Assembly (NCBI GenBank): GCA_041676625.1
Contig: JBAYRN010000059.1
Span: 1 to 32,480, forward strand
DNA length: 32,480 nucleotides
Source: JAEXNA01 sp041676625
GTDB taxonomy: Bacteria > Vulcanimicrobiota > Xenobia > Xenobiales > JADMJV01
Reading direction: 5' to 3'
This document shows positions 7,151 through 16,065 of this stretch, in pieces. Each line of letters starts with the position of its first letter. The first letter of the stretch is position 1. Below the pieces are notes generated by a model, which had not been told where the DNA came from, ran no database searches, and worked only from the letters and a program-made list of their open reading frames with translations. A program made the position numbers and the translations under genes.

Positions 7151-8259
7151 ATGGAACAGACCGAATTCATCAACCTGGAAGACTATCGGCGCGAGGCTGA
7201 ACGGCGCTTGACCCGCTCGGCCTATGACTACTACGCCTCGGGGGCCCACGATCAGGTGACCTTGCGACGCAACCGGCAAGCCTTCGAGGAACTTTCGCTT
7301 TACTACCGAGTCCTGGTGGATGTCAGCCGACGAGAGCTCTCCTGCACCCTTTTCGGGCAGCCCCTCTCGCTTCCGGTGGTGGTCGCCCCCACTGCCTTCC
7401 ACGGTCTATCCGACCCCGCCGGTGAGGTTGCTACCGCGCGGGCAGCAGCCCGGGCCAGGACCCTGATGATCCTCTCCACCCTCTCCAACATGCCCATGGA
7501 AGAGGTGGGCGCAGCGGCCACCAACGGGTTCTGGTTCCAGCTCTATTTCTATAAGGACCGAGGCGCCACCAGGGCGTTGGTCGAGCGGGCCCGGGAGGCC
7601 GGGGCCTCGGCCCTGGTCTTGACCGTGGACGCGCCTTACCTGGGCCACCGGGAAGCCGACGTGCGCAACAAGTTTCAACTGCCGGACCACCTGAAACTCG
7701 TGAACTTGCTAGCCACCGATGCACGAAAAGCCGACCTCCCCGAGACCGATGGCTCAGGGTTGGCGGCCTACTTCGCCTCTCTGATCGAAAACTCCATAAG
7801 CTGGAAAGACCTGGAATGGCTCCGCTCCATCAGCGGGCTACCGCTGCTGATCAAAGGAGTGGTCCGGGCCGGCGACGCCTTACTAGCGGTAGAGCACGGA
7901 GTAGACGGTATCGTGGTGTCCAATCACGGCGGCCGCCAGTTGGACACCTCGCCCCCCACCATCAGCGCGCTGCCCGCCATCGCCGAAGCGGTGGATGGTC
8001 GCTTGCCTATTCTGCTGGACGGGGGTGTGCGCCGGGGCACCGACGTGCTCAAGGCCATCGCCCTGGGCGCCCGGGCGGTCCTGGTCGGCCGCCCGGTGCT
8101 GTGGGGTCTGGCCGCCCGGTGCTGTGGGGTCTGGCCGCCCGGGGAGAAGACGGGGTGGTGGAGGTCTTAGAGTTGTTGCGCCGAGAACTGGATCTTGCCA
8201 TGGCTCTTTGTGGGGTCCGTGATCTAAGCGAGATCGGAGCGGATCTGCTCGACCCGTAG
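7151..8259 (+). pseudogene. FMN-dependent 2-hydroxyacid dehydrogenase/oxidase, frameshifted near the C-terminus
   Basis: Product resembles the glycolate oxidase/lactate oxidase/lactate dehydrogenase (LldD) family: INLEDYRREAERRL...YDYYASGAHD at the N-terminus, WFQLYFYKDR, LTVDAPYLGHREADVRNKF, KGVVRAGDALLAVEHGVDGIVVSNHGGRQLD with the catalytic His and Arg, and LLDGGVRRGTDVLKAIALGARAVLVGRPVLWGLA. A perfect 23-bp tandem duplication at 8087-8132 shifts the frame, so the reading frame stops at 8170 after a foreign tail (RCCGVWPPGEKTGWWRS). Removing one copy restores the usual C-terminus (GEDGVVEVLELLRRELDLAMALCG...) to the stop at 8257-8259. All flavin and catalytic residues precede the break, so a 339-aa product might fold, but it lacks the last helices. 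Either a genuine recent mutation, a phase-variable site, or an assembly error. Confidence 0.85.
8087..8132 (+). repeat. 23-bp perfect tandem duplication
   Basis: Two identical 23-base units (8087-8109 and 8110-8132), beginning GGCCGCCCGGTGCTG, are followed by a partial third copy (first ten bases, 8133-8142). Because 23 is not a multiple of three the duplication shifts the frame of the hydroxyacid dehydrogenase gene. Confidence 0.95.
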
Positions 8260-8307
8260 CAGGATTATTCTATCTCCGGGGCGGCAAAAATCGGTTAGTG
8301 TTGAGCG

Positions 8308-9492
8308 ATGCGCAACGGGGCCTGGTACATAGCCAACCTGGTCAATTTTCTCGCCATGTCCTGCCACATGTCAGCCACCTTGCTACCTCTCTTTTGGAAG
8401 CAGTCAGGTGTTGAGGACTGGCAAATCGGCTGGTTGGCAGCCAGCTTCTCCACGGCTGCGATCTTTACCAGGTTGGGCCTGGGCTACGGCCTCCAGCGCT
8501 GGGGTCGCAAACCGTTTCTGATCGGCGGCGCCATCCTCTTAAACGCCACCGCCGGCATCTACCCCCACCTGGGGGATCACTTTCTGAGTTGGATGGCCCT
8601 ACGAAGCTGCCAGGGAATAGGGTTGGCGTTTTACATCACGGCGGTGCTCACCTGGGTGGCGGACCGCTCTCCCCCCGAACGGATCGGCCAACTGCAGGGT
8701 ATCTTCGGGGTCTCCGGGCTGCTGGGTTCGGCGGCCGGGCCCTACGTCTCCGAGCAGATCTACCGGGAGCACGGCTTCAACAGCATGTTCCTGGCCATCT
8801 TTGTGGCCGGTCTGGTCTGCAGTTTATTGACGGTCATCCTTCCGGAGAGCGAAGCCGAACCGACGGAAACCGAGCAGCCCACCAGTAGCAGGATCGACAT
8901 CTGGTCTTTCCGAGCAATGATCCTGGTGACCCTCCCCTTCGGCTGGCTGACCGGCAACGTCATCACCTTCATCGCTCCCTATCTGGAGTCGGTAAGCCTT
9001 CAGCAGGTCGGGGTCTACTTCGCCGGGTTTTCGGTGGCTTCGGTGTGCGTGCGGGTCTTCGCGGCCGAATCGATCGACCGCCTCAGCACCAACAAGTTGG
9101 TGGTCTATAGCGGCGGCGCCCTGGCCCTGGGCTCGCTCTGCATCAGCACCCTGATCTTCTTTCCTACTCCCCGACTTCTGGTGTTTGCCGCGCTGCTCAA
9201 CGGAGTGGGGCACGGCTTCCTCTTTCCCGGTCTCTCCACTTACATCGTGCGCCGCACCAACCGAGCTCAGCGAGGCTCCGGACTGGCTCTCTTCACCGGG
9301 GCCTTCGACTTCGGCATCCTGTTTGGTGGCCTGGCTTCGGGTTACATCTCTCAGGAAGTGGGCTACCAGGGAGCCTTTCTGGTGAGTTCTTGCCTGATGC
9401 TGGCCGCGATCCCCTTGTTTGTAAAGATGAATGGGGGTTACTCCCGCACGGCCTCTTCATCCAGCATGTCGGCTCGGGCCGCGCGTTCCTGA
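8308..9492 (+). CDS. MFS transporter
   Basis: A 394-aa major facilitator superfamily transporter with about 12 hydrophobic segments in two six-helix halves. The motif-A-like loop between helices 2 and 3 reads RLGLGYGLQRWGRKPFLIGG; the inter-domain loop is SEAEPTETEQPTSSRIDIW (about 181-199). Substrate cannot be read from the sequence; similar proteins are often drug or small-metabolite exporters. The last 55 bases overlap the 3' end of the convergent mechanosensitive channel gene, and the C-terminal residues encoded there (RTASSSSMSARAARS) are low-complexity and probably a neutral tail. Confidence 0.85.
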   Translation: MRNGAWYIANLVNFLAMSCHMSATLLPLFWKQSGVEDWQIGWLAASFSTAAIFTRLGLGYGLQRWGRKPFLIGGAILLNATAGIYPHLGDHFLSWMALRSCQGIGLAFYITAVLTWVADRSPPERIGQLQGIFGVSGLLGSAAGPYVSEQIYREHGFNSMFLAIFVAGLVCSLLTVILPESEAEPTETEQPTSSRIDIWSFRAMILVTLPFGWLTGNVITFIAPYLESVSLQQVGVYFAGFSVASVCVRVFAAESIDRLSTNKLVVYSGGALALGSLCISTLIFFPTPRLLVFAALLNGVGHGFLFPGLSTYIVRRTNRAQRGSGLALFTGAFDFGILFGGLASGYISQEVGYQGAFLVSSCLMLAAIPLFVKMNGGYSRTASSSSMSARAARS

Positions 9493-10724
9493 TCGATGCG
9501 CTCATCCAGGTGCGTTTCCGGAATCAGATCAGGCTCTTCGAAAGAAAGTCCCGGTACTTTCCGGACCTTGACCGGATCGCTACCAGGGCTGTCCATTCTC
9601 ACCTTGTAGATCGGCTCGGGCATCACTATACCGGCCTCGTCGAACGCCTCTTTCACCCTCCGCATGGCTTCGCTCTTGACCTTCACGTAGTCGTTCTTTC
9701 GCTGGTCGATCCAGGCCACCACCAGCAGCTTCACGGTCCAATCGCCGAACTCTTCGATCAGGCACTGGGGAGCCGGCTCAACGGACACCCCGGGGGCTTC
9801 CCGAAGGGTCTGCACAGCCAGAGCCTGAGCCTGGGCCAGGTCCTCGGAGGTGTCGACCCCCAGGTTAAACAGAAACCGCCGGTCCGGATTGCGGGAGAAA
9901 TTCAGAATGGTAGCTTTGAAAACGGCGGCATTGGGAATCCGAAGATGGTTTCCGTCTAAGGTCAGCAGAATAGTCGCCCGGGAGGTCAGCCTTACGATCT
10001 TCCCCTCCTGTCCATCGATCACCACGTGATCATTCGGGGCGAACGGTTGCCGAATACTCAAGAGTATACTGGCCAGACTGTTCTCTGCCAGGTCTTTGAA
10101 GGCAAACCCGATGGCCACTCCCAACACCCCCGCCGTACCCAGGACCGCTCCCACCAAGGCAGTGGCGTCGAGAAGCTCCAGGGCCATCACCGCCCCCAAA
10201 AGGACGCACAGAAAATAGACGAACTGCTTGACCAGGTCGCGCACAAAAAGATTCTGAGAAATTCGGGAATAAGGCCATTCCCAGCGGGTGAGGACTCGGC
10301 CGGCGGTCAGACTGAGCAAGAATATGAGAAGCGCCACCCCGGCCAGCGGTCCGAAAGCCCAGAGAGCCCGAGCTTTGTCGTAGAGGTTACTGACCGCCGG
10401 TGAGAGCCGCTCGCCCAGTTCACTCTCAATCTGCAGGCCGTTGTCCACGGTCAGGATCCCTTCCAGGCGAGCGGCCAACTCCTCGGCCTTCATCCTGGTC
10501 TCAAGCGTCGGCACTTCGCCGCGCAGCACAGCGACCCCGCCCCGCACCTCCAGGGTCACCTGGTCCAGCCCCTCGACCTGGCGAAACGCCTTACGGAGTT
10601 GGGCCGTCAGGAGTTGATCGTTATCACTGGAAGTATCGGACTGGGCCAGAGACGGGCATTGGAAAAGTAAGATAAATGCCACCAATATAATTGCCCATAG
10701 AGGCCCTCTGAAACTCTGTCCCAC
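9438..10724 (-). CDS. BON-domain MscS-family mechanosensitive channel
   Basis: A 428-aa channel. Residues 1-28 look like a cleavable signal peptide or first membrane segment ending SLAQS. A BON domain follows (about 37-100, QLRKAFRQVEGLDQVTLEVRGGVAVLRGEV...), which usually binds phospholipid on the periplasmic side. Three membrane segments come next; the pore helix has the Gly/Ala pattern GAVLGTAGVLGVAIGFAFKDLAENSLASI typical of MscS, and the beta domain PFAPNDHVVIDGQEGKIVRLTSRATIL follows. It should relieve hypo-osmotic stress. Start is GTG 10724 with GGAG close upstream; no in-frame ATG precedes the signal sequence. Convergent overlap of 55 bases with the MFS gene. Confidence 0.9.
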   Translation of the reverse strand: MGQSFRGPLWAIILVAFILLFQCPSLAQSDTSSDNDQLLTAQLRKAFRQVEGLDQVTLEVRGGVAVLRGEVPTLETRMKAEELAARLEGILTVDNGLQIESELGERLSPAVSNLYDKARALWAFGPLAGVALLIFLLSLTAGRVLTRWEWPYSRISQNLFVRDLVKQFVYFLCVLLGAVMALELLDATALVGAVLGTAGVLGVAIGFAFKDLAENSLASILLSIRQPFAPNDHVVIDGQEGKIVRLTSRATILLTLDGNHLRIPNAAVFKATILNFSRNPDRRFLFNLGVDTSEDLAQAQALAVQTLREAPGVSVEPAPQCLIEEFGDWTVKLLVVAWIDQRKNDYVKVKSEAMRRVKEAFDEAGIVMPEPIYKVRMDSPGSDPVKVRKVPGLSFEEPDLIPETHLDERIDQERAARADMLDEEAVRE

Positions 10725-10800
10725 GACTCCATTCTAAGGGAACCGGGGTCATAGTAAGGATCCAATGGTTTCGATCCAGACCATCCCAGCGGACCAGATC

Positions 10801-11058
10801 TTAACCGGTCACGTCCAATAGCCCACCGGTGTTGGAGGAGTAGACGTTGGACAGTCTGGGCAAGCCGGCCTGTCCCTGCAACTGAGCAAACCCGAAGCTC
10901 TGTCCGCTGCTTTGCGGCACAGAACGCAAATCAACGCTATCGGAGGTCTCTGGTAAGTAGGCCTCCAGCAGGGCGTCCGGGGCCTCGGACTGCCGCCCCT
11001 GAGGCTTGTTTGTTCGGGACCCTATGGTGGTTCCAAAGATCTGGCTCAGTTGACTCAT
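10801..11058 (-). CDS. Small hypothetical protein
   Basis: An 85-aa reading frame, rich in Ser, Gln, Leu and Gly, with no recognised domain, signal peptide or membrane segment. The ATG at 11058 is directly preceded by AGGGG, rather close for a Shine-Dalgarno. It occupies an otherwise empty interval between the mscS-like gene and slyD. I call it only because it fills the gap with a complete frame; it may not be expressed. Confidence 0.4.
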   Translation of the reverse strand: MSQLSQIFGTTIGSRTNKPQGRQSEAPDALLEAYLPETSDSVDLRSVPQSSGQSFGFAQLQGQAGLPRLSNVYSSNTGGLLDVTG

Positions 11059-11183
11059 CCCCTATAGCTTGCCCGAGTGGACTTGGGGGCACTATGGAAC
11101 CAGACACCCGGGTGTTACAAAAATGTTGAATTCTAAAAGAACTTTGGGAAGGTGTACTCACCGACGTACACAACACTTTCAGC

Positions 11184-11666
11184 ATGACGATTACCAAAGA
11201 CACCGTGGTCTCCATGACCTATCTATTGAAAAACAACGAAGGAGAGATCCTCGACCAATCTGGTGACGAGCCGTTGATCTACCTGCACGGTCACGAAAAC
11301 ATCGTACCCGGACTGGAAAAGGCTCTGGAAGGGCTGGCGGTGGGGGCAACCACCGAAGCTAGTGTCCCTCCCACCGAAGGATACGGGGAGTACGATCCCA
11401 AGCTGAAGTTCGCCATTCCCACCGAACGCATGGGAGACGAGATCCCCCCTCTGAATGCGCTTCTCCAGCTCAAGAATCAGGCAGGCCAGACTTTCGTGGC
11501 CCGGGTTGTGGCCACCGACTCCGAGAAGATTTCCCTGGACGCCAATCACCCCTTGGCCGGCGAGCACCTGAACTTTCAAGTGACCATCACCGACGTGCGT
11601 AAAGCTGAGCCGGAGGAGATCGCCCACGGTCACGTTCACGGCCCGGGCGGTCATCACCACCACTGA
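11184..11666 (+). CDS. slyD: SlyD-type FKBP peptidyl-prolyl isomerase with His-rich tail
   Basis: A 160-aa FKBP-family prolyl isomerase and chaperone. The N-terminal VVSMTYLLKNNEGEILDQSG, the YLHGHENIVPGLEKALEGLAVG segment and the inserted-in-flap domain (EASVPPTEGYGEYDPKL onward, to about residue 125) match SlyD. The C-terminus HGHVHGPGGHHHH is a histidine-rich, nickel-binding type tail. Cytoplasmic. The stop overlaps the ATG of the universal stress gene by one base, so translation is coupled. The gene starts a three-gene run ending with pyruvate kinase. Confidence 0.92.
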   Translation: MTITKDTVVSMTYLLKNNEGEILDQSGDEPLIYLHGHENIVPGLEKALEGLAVGATTEASVPPTEGYGEYDPKLKFAIPTERMGDEIPPLNALLQLKNQAGQTFVARVVATDSEKISLDANHPLAGEHLNFQVTITDVRKAEPEEIAHGHVHGPGGHHHH

Positions 11667-12535
11667 TGTCCCGGCGATACCTGGTACCACTCGATGGCTC
11701 TGAACTAGCCGAGCACGCCCTCCCCTGGGCCAGCTTATTGGCTCGCAAGTTCGGTGCCAGGATCGAGTTATTGCGCTGCTTTGAGCCCATGGCCACGGTC
11801 TATATGATGCCGGAGTTCGCAGCCACCGCTCCGGTTTATTTTGATCAGACGGCCATGTTCGATCAGATCGACGGCTATCTGAACACCGTAGCCGACAGGC
11901 TACCACCGGATCTGGTCGAGAAAACCCGTTGCGAGGGTGATCCAGGTACGGTGATCCTGGATCGAGCCGAGTCGGAAGGAGTGGACGCCATCGTTCTTGC
12001 CAGTCACGGCCGGGGCGGGATCGGCCGCTGGCTCCTCGGCTCGGTCACCACCAAGGTGGTGAGGGGTGGTCGCATCCCCGTTCTGGTCATCAGTTCTCAC
12101 ACCGAGGTGACCGAAGAACCGGCCATCCAGAGAATTCTTGTTCCAGTGGACGGCTCTTCCACCTCGGAAGCGGCCATTCCCAGGGCCGTAGAGTTGGCTC
12201 GAGCCTTCGACGCCGAAATACTCTTTTATCGGGGTATCGCCCACTCTCCCCTCTCCGATCCCGCCACCGACCCTGCCGTCAAGCTCGAGACGGCCCAAGC
12301 TACCGAATATCTGCAGAAACTTGGTGAAGACCAGAGCGGGGTGAAGTTCCAGGTCAAGGTCGACGTGGCCGCTCCCGCCAAAGGCATCCTCGGCCATGCC
12401 GACGAGTGCGATCTGATCGTGATGGGCAGCCACGGTCGCAGCGGAGTCCAGCGGTGGCTACTCGGTAGCGTAGCGGAGAAGGTCATCCAGTCAGCCAGCA
12501 AGCCCGTGATGATCGTCTACGATCGACAAAAATAG
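11666..12535 (+). CDS. Tandem universal stress protein
   Basis: A 289-aa protein with two UspA domains. Domain 1 (about 1-147) begins RRYLVPLDGSELAEHAL and ends with SHGRGGIGRWLLGSVTTKVVRGGRIPVLVI; domain 2 (about 153-289) begins RILVPVDGSSTSEAAI and ends with SHGRSGVQRWLLGSVAEKVIQSASKPVMIV. Both carry the GxxGx9GS/T ATP-binding signature, so it probably binds ATP. Tandem Usp proteins are typical members of hypoxia regulons such as DosR in mycobacteria, which is of interest given the DosR-like box at 24785. No such box is seen upstream of this operon. Confidence 0.9.
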   Translation: MSRRYLVPLDGSELAEHALPWASLLARKFGARIELLRCFEPMATVYMMPEFAATAPVYFDQTAMFDQIDGYLNTVADRLPPDLVEKTRCEGDPGTVILDRAESEGVDAIVLASHGRGGIGRWLLGSVTTKVVRGGRIPVLVISSHTEVTEEPAIQRILVPVDGSSTSEAAIPRAVELARAFDAEILFYRGIAHSPLSDPATDPAVKLETAQATEYLQKLGEDQSGVKFQVKVDVAAPAKGILGHADECDLIVMGSHGRSGVQRWLLGSVAEKVIQSASKPVMIVYDRQK

Positions 12536-12554
12536 AGATCTGGAAACACTTCCC

Positions 12555-14021
12555 GTGTCCTTAGAAAAACCTCACATTCGCTTAAAAATTCGTCGTACCA
12601 AAATCGTGGCCACGGTTGGGCCCTCCTCGGACACTCCGGAGGTTCTAAAACGGATGATCCTGGCCGGGGTCGATGTGTTTCGACTCAACATGTCCCACGG
12701 CACCCACGAGGGCCACCGAGAGGTGTACGGCCACATCCGCCGCCTCGCCGAAGAGACCGGGCGCACGATCGCGGTCCTGGCCGATCTCTGTGGTCCTAAG
12801 ATCAGAACCGGTCGCTTCCAGGGCGGCGGGATCGATCTCATTCCTCAGGAGAAGGTCGTGGTGACGACCCGCAAGGTTCTGGGGGAGCCCGGGCTAATCC
12901 CCACCATCTACCAGGAATTGCCCAACGACGTGGTGGCCGGTGATCGCATTTTCCTCAACGACGGCCTCTTTGAACTCCAGGTAGAAGGGGTAGAGGGAAG
13001 CGAAGTCTCATGTCGAGTGGTGCGGGGCGGGTATCTCACCGACCGCAAAGGGATCAACCTCCCGGGCGTAGCCGTTTCCGCTCCCGCCCTCACCGCCAAG
13101 GACCGTGAAGACGTGGTTTTCGCCCTGGAGCTGGGAGTCGACCTGATCGCCCTGTCTTTCGTCCGCCGGGCCGAAGAAGTGGAAGAGTTGCGGCGCCTGG
13201 TTTCCACTTCGGACAACCCACCTTATCTGGTGAGTAAAATCGAAAAGCCGGAAGCCCTCAAGAACATCGACAGCATCTTGCAGGCCAGTGATGCGGTGAT
13301 GGTGGCCCGGGGAGACCTGGGCGTGGAACTACCACCGGAAGAAGTCCCGGTGATTCAGGACCAGCTTTTGACCCGGGCCCGAGAGTTTCATCGTCCGGTC
13401 ATCGTGGCCACCCAGATGCTGGAGTCCATGGTGGACAACCAGCGCCCCACCAGGGCCGAAGTTTCCGACGTCTCCAGGGCGGTCAACGGCGGTGCCGACG
13501 CGGTCATGCTGTCGGCCGAAACGGCTGCCGGTGCTCACCCGGTGGAGTCGGTGGAGATGATGGACCGGGTAGCCCGGGAAACCGAAAACTATCTCTGGCA
13601 AAGAGACCTTCAGAATCGGGCCTACCAGCAGACTCCTTTCAACTTGGCCCCGGCAACGGCCACCTTGAGCCAGATTTTCAGTACCACCGTGGCCGATCTC
13701 TCTCGAGAGCTTTTAGTGAGAGCCGTGGTGGTGCTCTCCCGGGGCCGAGGCACCTCGGCCACAACCCTCAGCTCCGCCCGCCCGGCGGCTCCGGTGGTGG
13801 CCCTCTCTCGAAACCCCAGGGTGTGTTGCTGGATGAGCCTGCTCTGGGGCGTCTTGCCCCACCACGTCAAGAGCGATGCTCCCGACTCCCCCCACGAAAT
13901 GGCCCGGCGCCTACCCCAGGAGCTGGGTCTGGCTACGCCGGGCGGCTACGTGCTGGAAGTGGGAGGCTTCTCGGAAATCCCCGAGGCCAACATCCCCACC
14001 ATCAGCGTATTAAAGATCTAG
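12555..14021 (+). CDS. pyk: Pyruvate kinase
   Basis: A 488-aa pyruvate kinase, converting phosphoenolpyruvate and ADP to pyruvate and ATP in glycolysis. Clear motifs are RRTKIVATVGPSSDTPE, FRLNMSHG, the SKIEKPEA catalytic-lysine segment, MVARGDLGVELPPEEVP, and VIVATQMLESM with PTRAEVSDV following. The C-terminal allosteric domain (about 355-488) is present. Start is GTG 12555, 19 bases after the universal stress gene; no ATG lies before the conserved N-terminus. A weak intrinsic terminator covers its stop codon. Confidence 0.93.
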   Translation: MSLEKPHIRLKIRRTKIVATVGPSSDTPEVLKRMILAGVDVFRLNMSHGTHEGHREVYGHIRRLAEETGRTIAVLADLCGPKIRTGRFQGGGIDLIPQEKVVVTTRKVLGEPGLIPTIYQELPNDVVAGDRIFLNDGLFELQVEGVEGSEVSCRVVRGGYLTDRKGINLPGVAVSAPALTAKDREDVVFALELGVDLIALSFVRRAEEVEELRRLVSTSDNPPYLVSKIEKPEALKNIDSILQASDAVMVARGDLGVELPPEEVPVIQDQLLTRAREFHRPVIVATQMLESMVDNQRPTRAEVSDVSRAVNGGADAVMLSAETAAGAHPVESVEMMDRVARETENYLWQRDLQNRAYQQTPFNLAPATATLSQIFSTTVADLSRELLVRAVVVLSRGRGTSATTLSSARPAAPVVALSRNPRVCCWMSLLWGVLPHHVKSDAPDSPHEMARRLPQELGLATPGGYVLEVGGFSEIPEANIPTISVLKI

Positions 14022-14057
14022 ATCAAGATCTTTTAATAAAAAAGCAAGATTTTTTTT
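14012..14057 (+). terminator. Weak intrinsic terminator after pyk
   Basis: AAAGATCT (14012-14019) pairs with AGATCTTT (14026-14033), overlapping the pyk stop codon. A run of A residues and then eight T (14050-14057) follow. The stem is AT-rich so the terminator may leak. Confidence 0.5.
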
Positions 14058-14180
14058 ACATGTGTTTATGAAATTTGTGTTAACCTTTTCCCAGGTGCAA
14101 TGGCAGTCGCGCTAGACGGCTGGGAGGGTGCCTGTGTGTGATCGAGGAGATGTTCTAGAGAGAGAAATCTGGAGCGTCAT

Positions 14181-14564
14181 TTGACTAATATAAATAACCA
14201 TGCTTACCGTTCCCTGCATAAGTTCAGCCTCAATAAAGACAGCAATAGCAATAGCAACAGCAACAATCTAACCGATCAGCCTGCGGTACCAACACCTCAG
14301 GGTACCCCCGTCAAGAAGTTTCTGACCAATCAACCGATCATCGCCCCGGCGGATCTTCCCCAGGACACGATGTCGATTCAACCACCCCAAAACAGTAATT
14401 CGCTGTACACCAATCCTTTTTACCAAAGACCCGCTTTCGAACCCAAGATCCGGGATCGCTCGAGTGCCCTCAACGCCCTTCACCAGGAGCACCCGAACGC
14501 CACCCCCGAAGAGTTGCAAGAGTTACTGAGGACCCGACTCCGGGCTAGCTTTCTGCACTTCTAA
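14181..14564 (+). CDS. Hypothetical Asn/Ser/Pro-rich protein
   Basis: A 127-aa protein with no recognised family. The start is TTG 14181, chosen because GGAG at 14171-14174 lies six bases upstream and there is no ATG in the N-terminal part. The N-terminal third contains an SNSNSNSN tract encoded by near-perfect trinucleotide repeats, the middle is Pro/Gln-rich and likely disordered, and the C-terminal 35 residues (ALNALHQEHPNATPEELQEL onward) look helical. No signal peptide. It ends directly at the bidirectional terminator shared with the cco operon. Confidence 0.6.
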   Translation: MTNINNHAYRSLHKFSLNKDSNSNSNSNNLTDQPAVPTPQGTPVKKFLTNQPIIAPADLPQDTMSIQPPQNSNSLYTNPFYQRPAFEPKIRDRSSALNALHQEHPNATPEELQELLRTRLRASFLHF

Positions 14565-14590
14565 AAGAGGGGCCGTTCGGCCCCTCTTTT
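14563..14590. terminator. Strong bidirectional intrinsic terminator
   Basis: A perfect 12-bp stem, AAAAGAGGGGCC with GGCCCCTCTTTT, encloses a GTTC loop. The A-run at one side and T-run at the other make it work in both directions, closing both the plus-strand hypothetical gene (stop at 14562-14564) and the minus-strand cco operon (ccoG stop at 14589). Confidence 0.92.
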
Positions 14591-15923
14591 ACAATCTGGC
14601 CCGGATAAAGGTGCTCTTCACCTGGCGCTTCTGAGTGGGATCAGCACGGTCCGTGGCCACAAAATGAAAGTGCTTTACCGCCGGAACCTTCTCTCCATCC
14701 ACCAGCACGAAGACCTGGATCACTTCCGAACTCTCAGCCGCCACCGGCACCGGATTGACCGGGGCGATAAGCTCCGCCCCCTCAAACCCATCCAGCCCCA
14801 GTTCCACCTCCATACTCGGATGCTGCTTATTGATCAGCCGAACCTTATAGCGGTTGCTGACCCGACCGTCGGCGGTGGTTGCCGAGACCCCTTCCGAGTC
14901 TGCTCTGACCACCTCGAACTCCAGCGGATTGCGACCGAAGAATAGCGTAGCAAAGACGACCAGCAGAGCCACCAGGGCCACCGCGTTGGCCAGAGGGCGC
15001 CCCCGAAAGTATTGCGTCTTACCTCCCTCGATCTCAGCCTCCGAGGCATACCGGATCAACCCCAGCGGCCGATCCACCTTCAGCATCACAGTATCACAAG
15101 CATCGGCACAGGCACCGCAATTGATACACTCAAACTGCACTCCGTTACGAATGTCGATATTCTGGGGACAGACCTGGACGCACAAGGTGCAGTCCACGCA
15201 ATCGGCAGCGTCTTTATCCTTGACCTTGCCCCGGGGCTCTCCTCTCTTGAAGTCGTAGTTGACCATGACCGTGTCCCGGTCGAACATGGCCCCCTGAAAA
15301 CGAGCGTAAGGACAAACCGTGCTGCAGAAACGCCCCCGCAGAAAGCCGAAAAAGAAAAGGCTGACCGCGGTCAGAAAACCTACAAAAAGAAGGGTCCCGC
15401 TCTCCACGTTCCCGGTCAAGAAGTTGGTGAAAAGAGGTCGAATGGGAGTGTAGTAACCGGCAAAGGTGATTCCCAGAAACACCGACATGACAAACCAGAT
15501 CGACCACTTCAAAAGCATCTTCCAGGTTTTCTCAGAGTGCCAGGGACCCCGTTCCAGTTTCATGCGCTTGTGCCGGTCGCCCTCGATCAAACGCTCCACC
15601 AGGATGAAGGAGTGGCTAAAAAGAGTTTGCGGACAGGCGTAGCCGCACCAGATGCGCCCCCACAAGGCGGTCACAAAGAACAGCGTGAGACAGGCCATCA
15701 TGAGTAAGATAAAAACGAAATGGATATCCTGGGGCCAGAAGGTCCACTCGAAAAGGTGGAGTTTTCGGCCTGGCAGGTCCAGCAACACGATGGGGCGTCC
15801 GTTCCAGTTGACCCAGGGGGTCACGAACAGGATCAACTGGAGCACGGCGCTGGAGAGGTTCTTGAGATTCTTGAATCTCCCCGACTGATGTCTGGGGAAA
15901 GCTTTATCGAGTCTGTGTTCCAT
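14589..15923 (-). CDS. ccoG: CcoG/FixG, cbb3 oxidase assembly ferredoxin
   Basis: A membrane-bound polyferredoxin with copper-handling role in cbb3 oxidase assembly, 444 aa from the chosen start. Five or so membrane segments and cysteine motifs are seen: CGYACPQT, CSTVCPYARFQG, then two 4Fe-4S motifs CVDCTLCVQVCP and CINCGACADACD, followed by a C-terminal Ig-like periplasmic domain. The frame is open to an ATG at 15971, but ATG 15923 (MEHRLDKAF) lies seven bases after the ccoS stop and avoids overlapping it, so I prefer it. Last gene of the operon, ending on the strong terminator. Confidence 0.9.
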   Translation of the reverse strand: MEHRLDKAFPRHQSGRFKNLKNLSSAVLQLILFVTPWVNWNGRPIVLLDLPGRKLHLFEWTFWPQDIHFVFILLMMACLTLFFVTALWGRIWCGYACPQTLFSHSFILVERLIEGDRHKRMKLERGPWHSEKTWKMLLKWSIWFVMSVFLGITFAGYYTPIRPLFTNFLTGNVESGTLLFVGFLTAVSLFFFGFLRGRFCSTVCPYARFQGAMFDRDTVMVNYDFKRGEPRGKVKDKDAADCVDCTLCVQVCPQNIDIRNGVQFECINCGACADACDTVMLKVDRPLGLIRYASEAEIEGGKTQYFRGRPLANAVALVALLVVFATLFFGRNPLEFEVVRADSEGVSATTADGRVSNRYKVRLINKQHPSMEVELGLDGFEGAELIAPVNPVPVAAESSEVIQVFVLVDGEKVPAVKHFHFVATDRADPTQKRQVKSTFIRARL

Positions 15924-15930
15924 GCCGTGC

Positions 15931-16065
15931 TCAGTCGTCCAAGAACCGCATCGCATCGGCATCGAGATCATCGAACTGACCGTTTTTCACAGCCAGCACA
16001 AACATCGTCACTGCCAGTCCGGATAGAAAAAGAGCAGCGGGTACCAGAATGTAAAGGACTTCCAT
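15931..16065 (-). CDS. ccoS: CcoS, short cbb3 assembly protein
   Basis: A 44-aa membrane peptide too short for usual gene finders: it opens MEVLYILVPAALFLSGLAV, has one membrane helix and ends NGQFDDLDADAMRFLDD. The aromatic/acidic tail with FDDLD and a helix starting in the first five residues is the CcoS/FixS pattern. Family role is cofactor insertion in cbb3 maturation, with CcoI. GAGGAG lies eight bases upstream of the ATG. The start codon follows the ccoI stop TAA immediately. Confidence 0.9.
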   Translation of the reverse strand: MEVLYILVPAALFLSGLAVTMFVLAVKNGQFDDLDADAMRFLDD

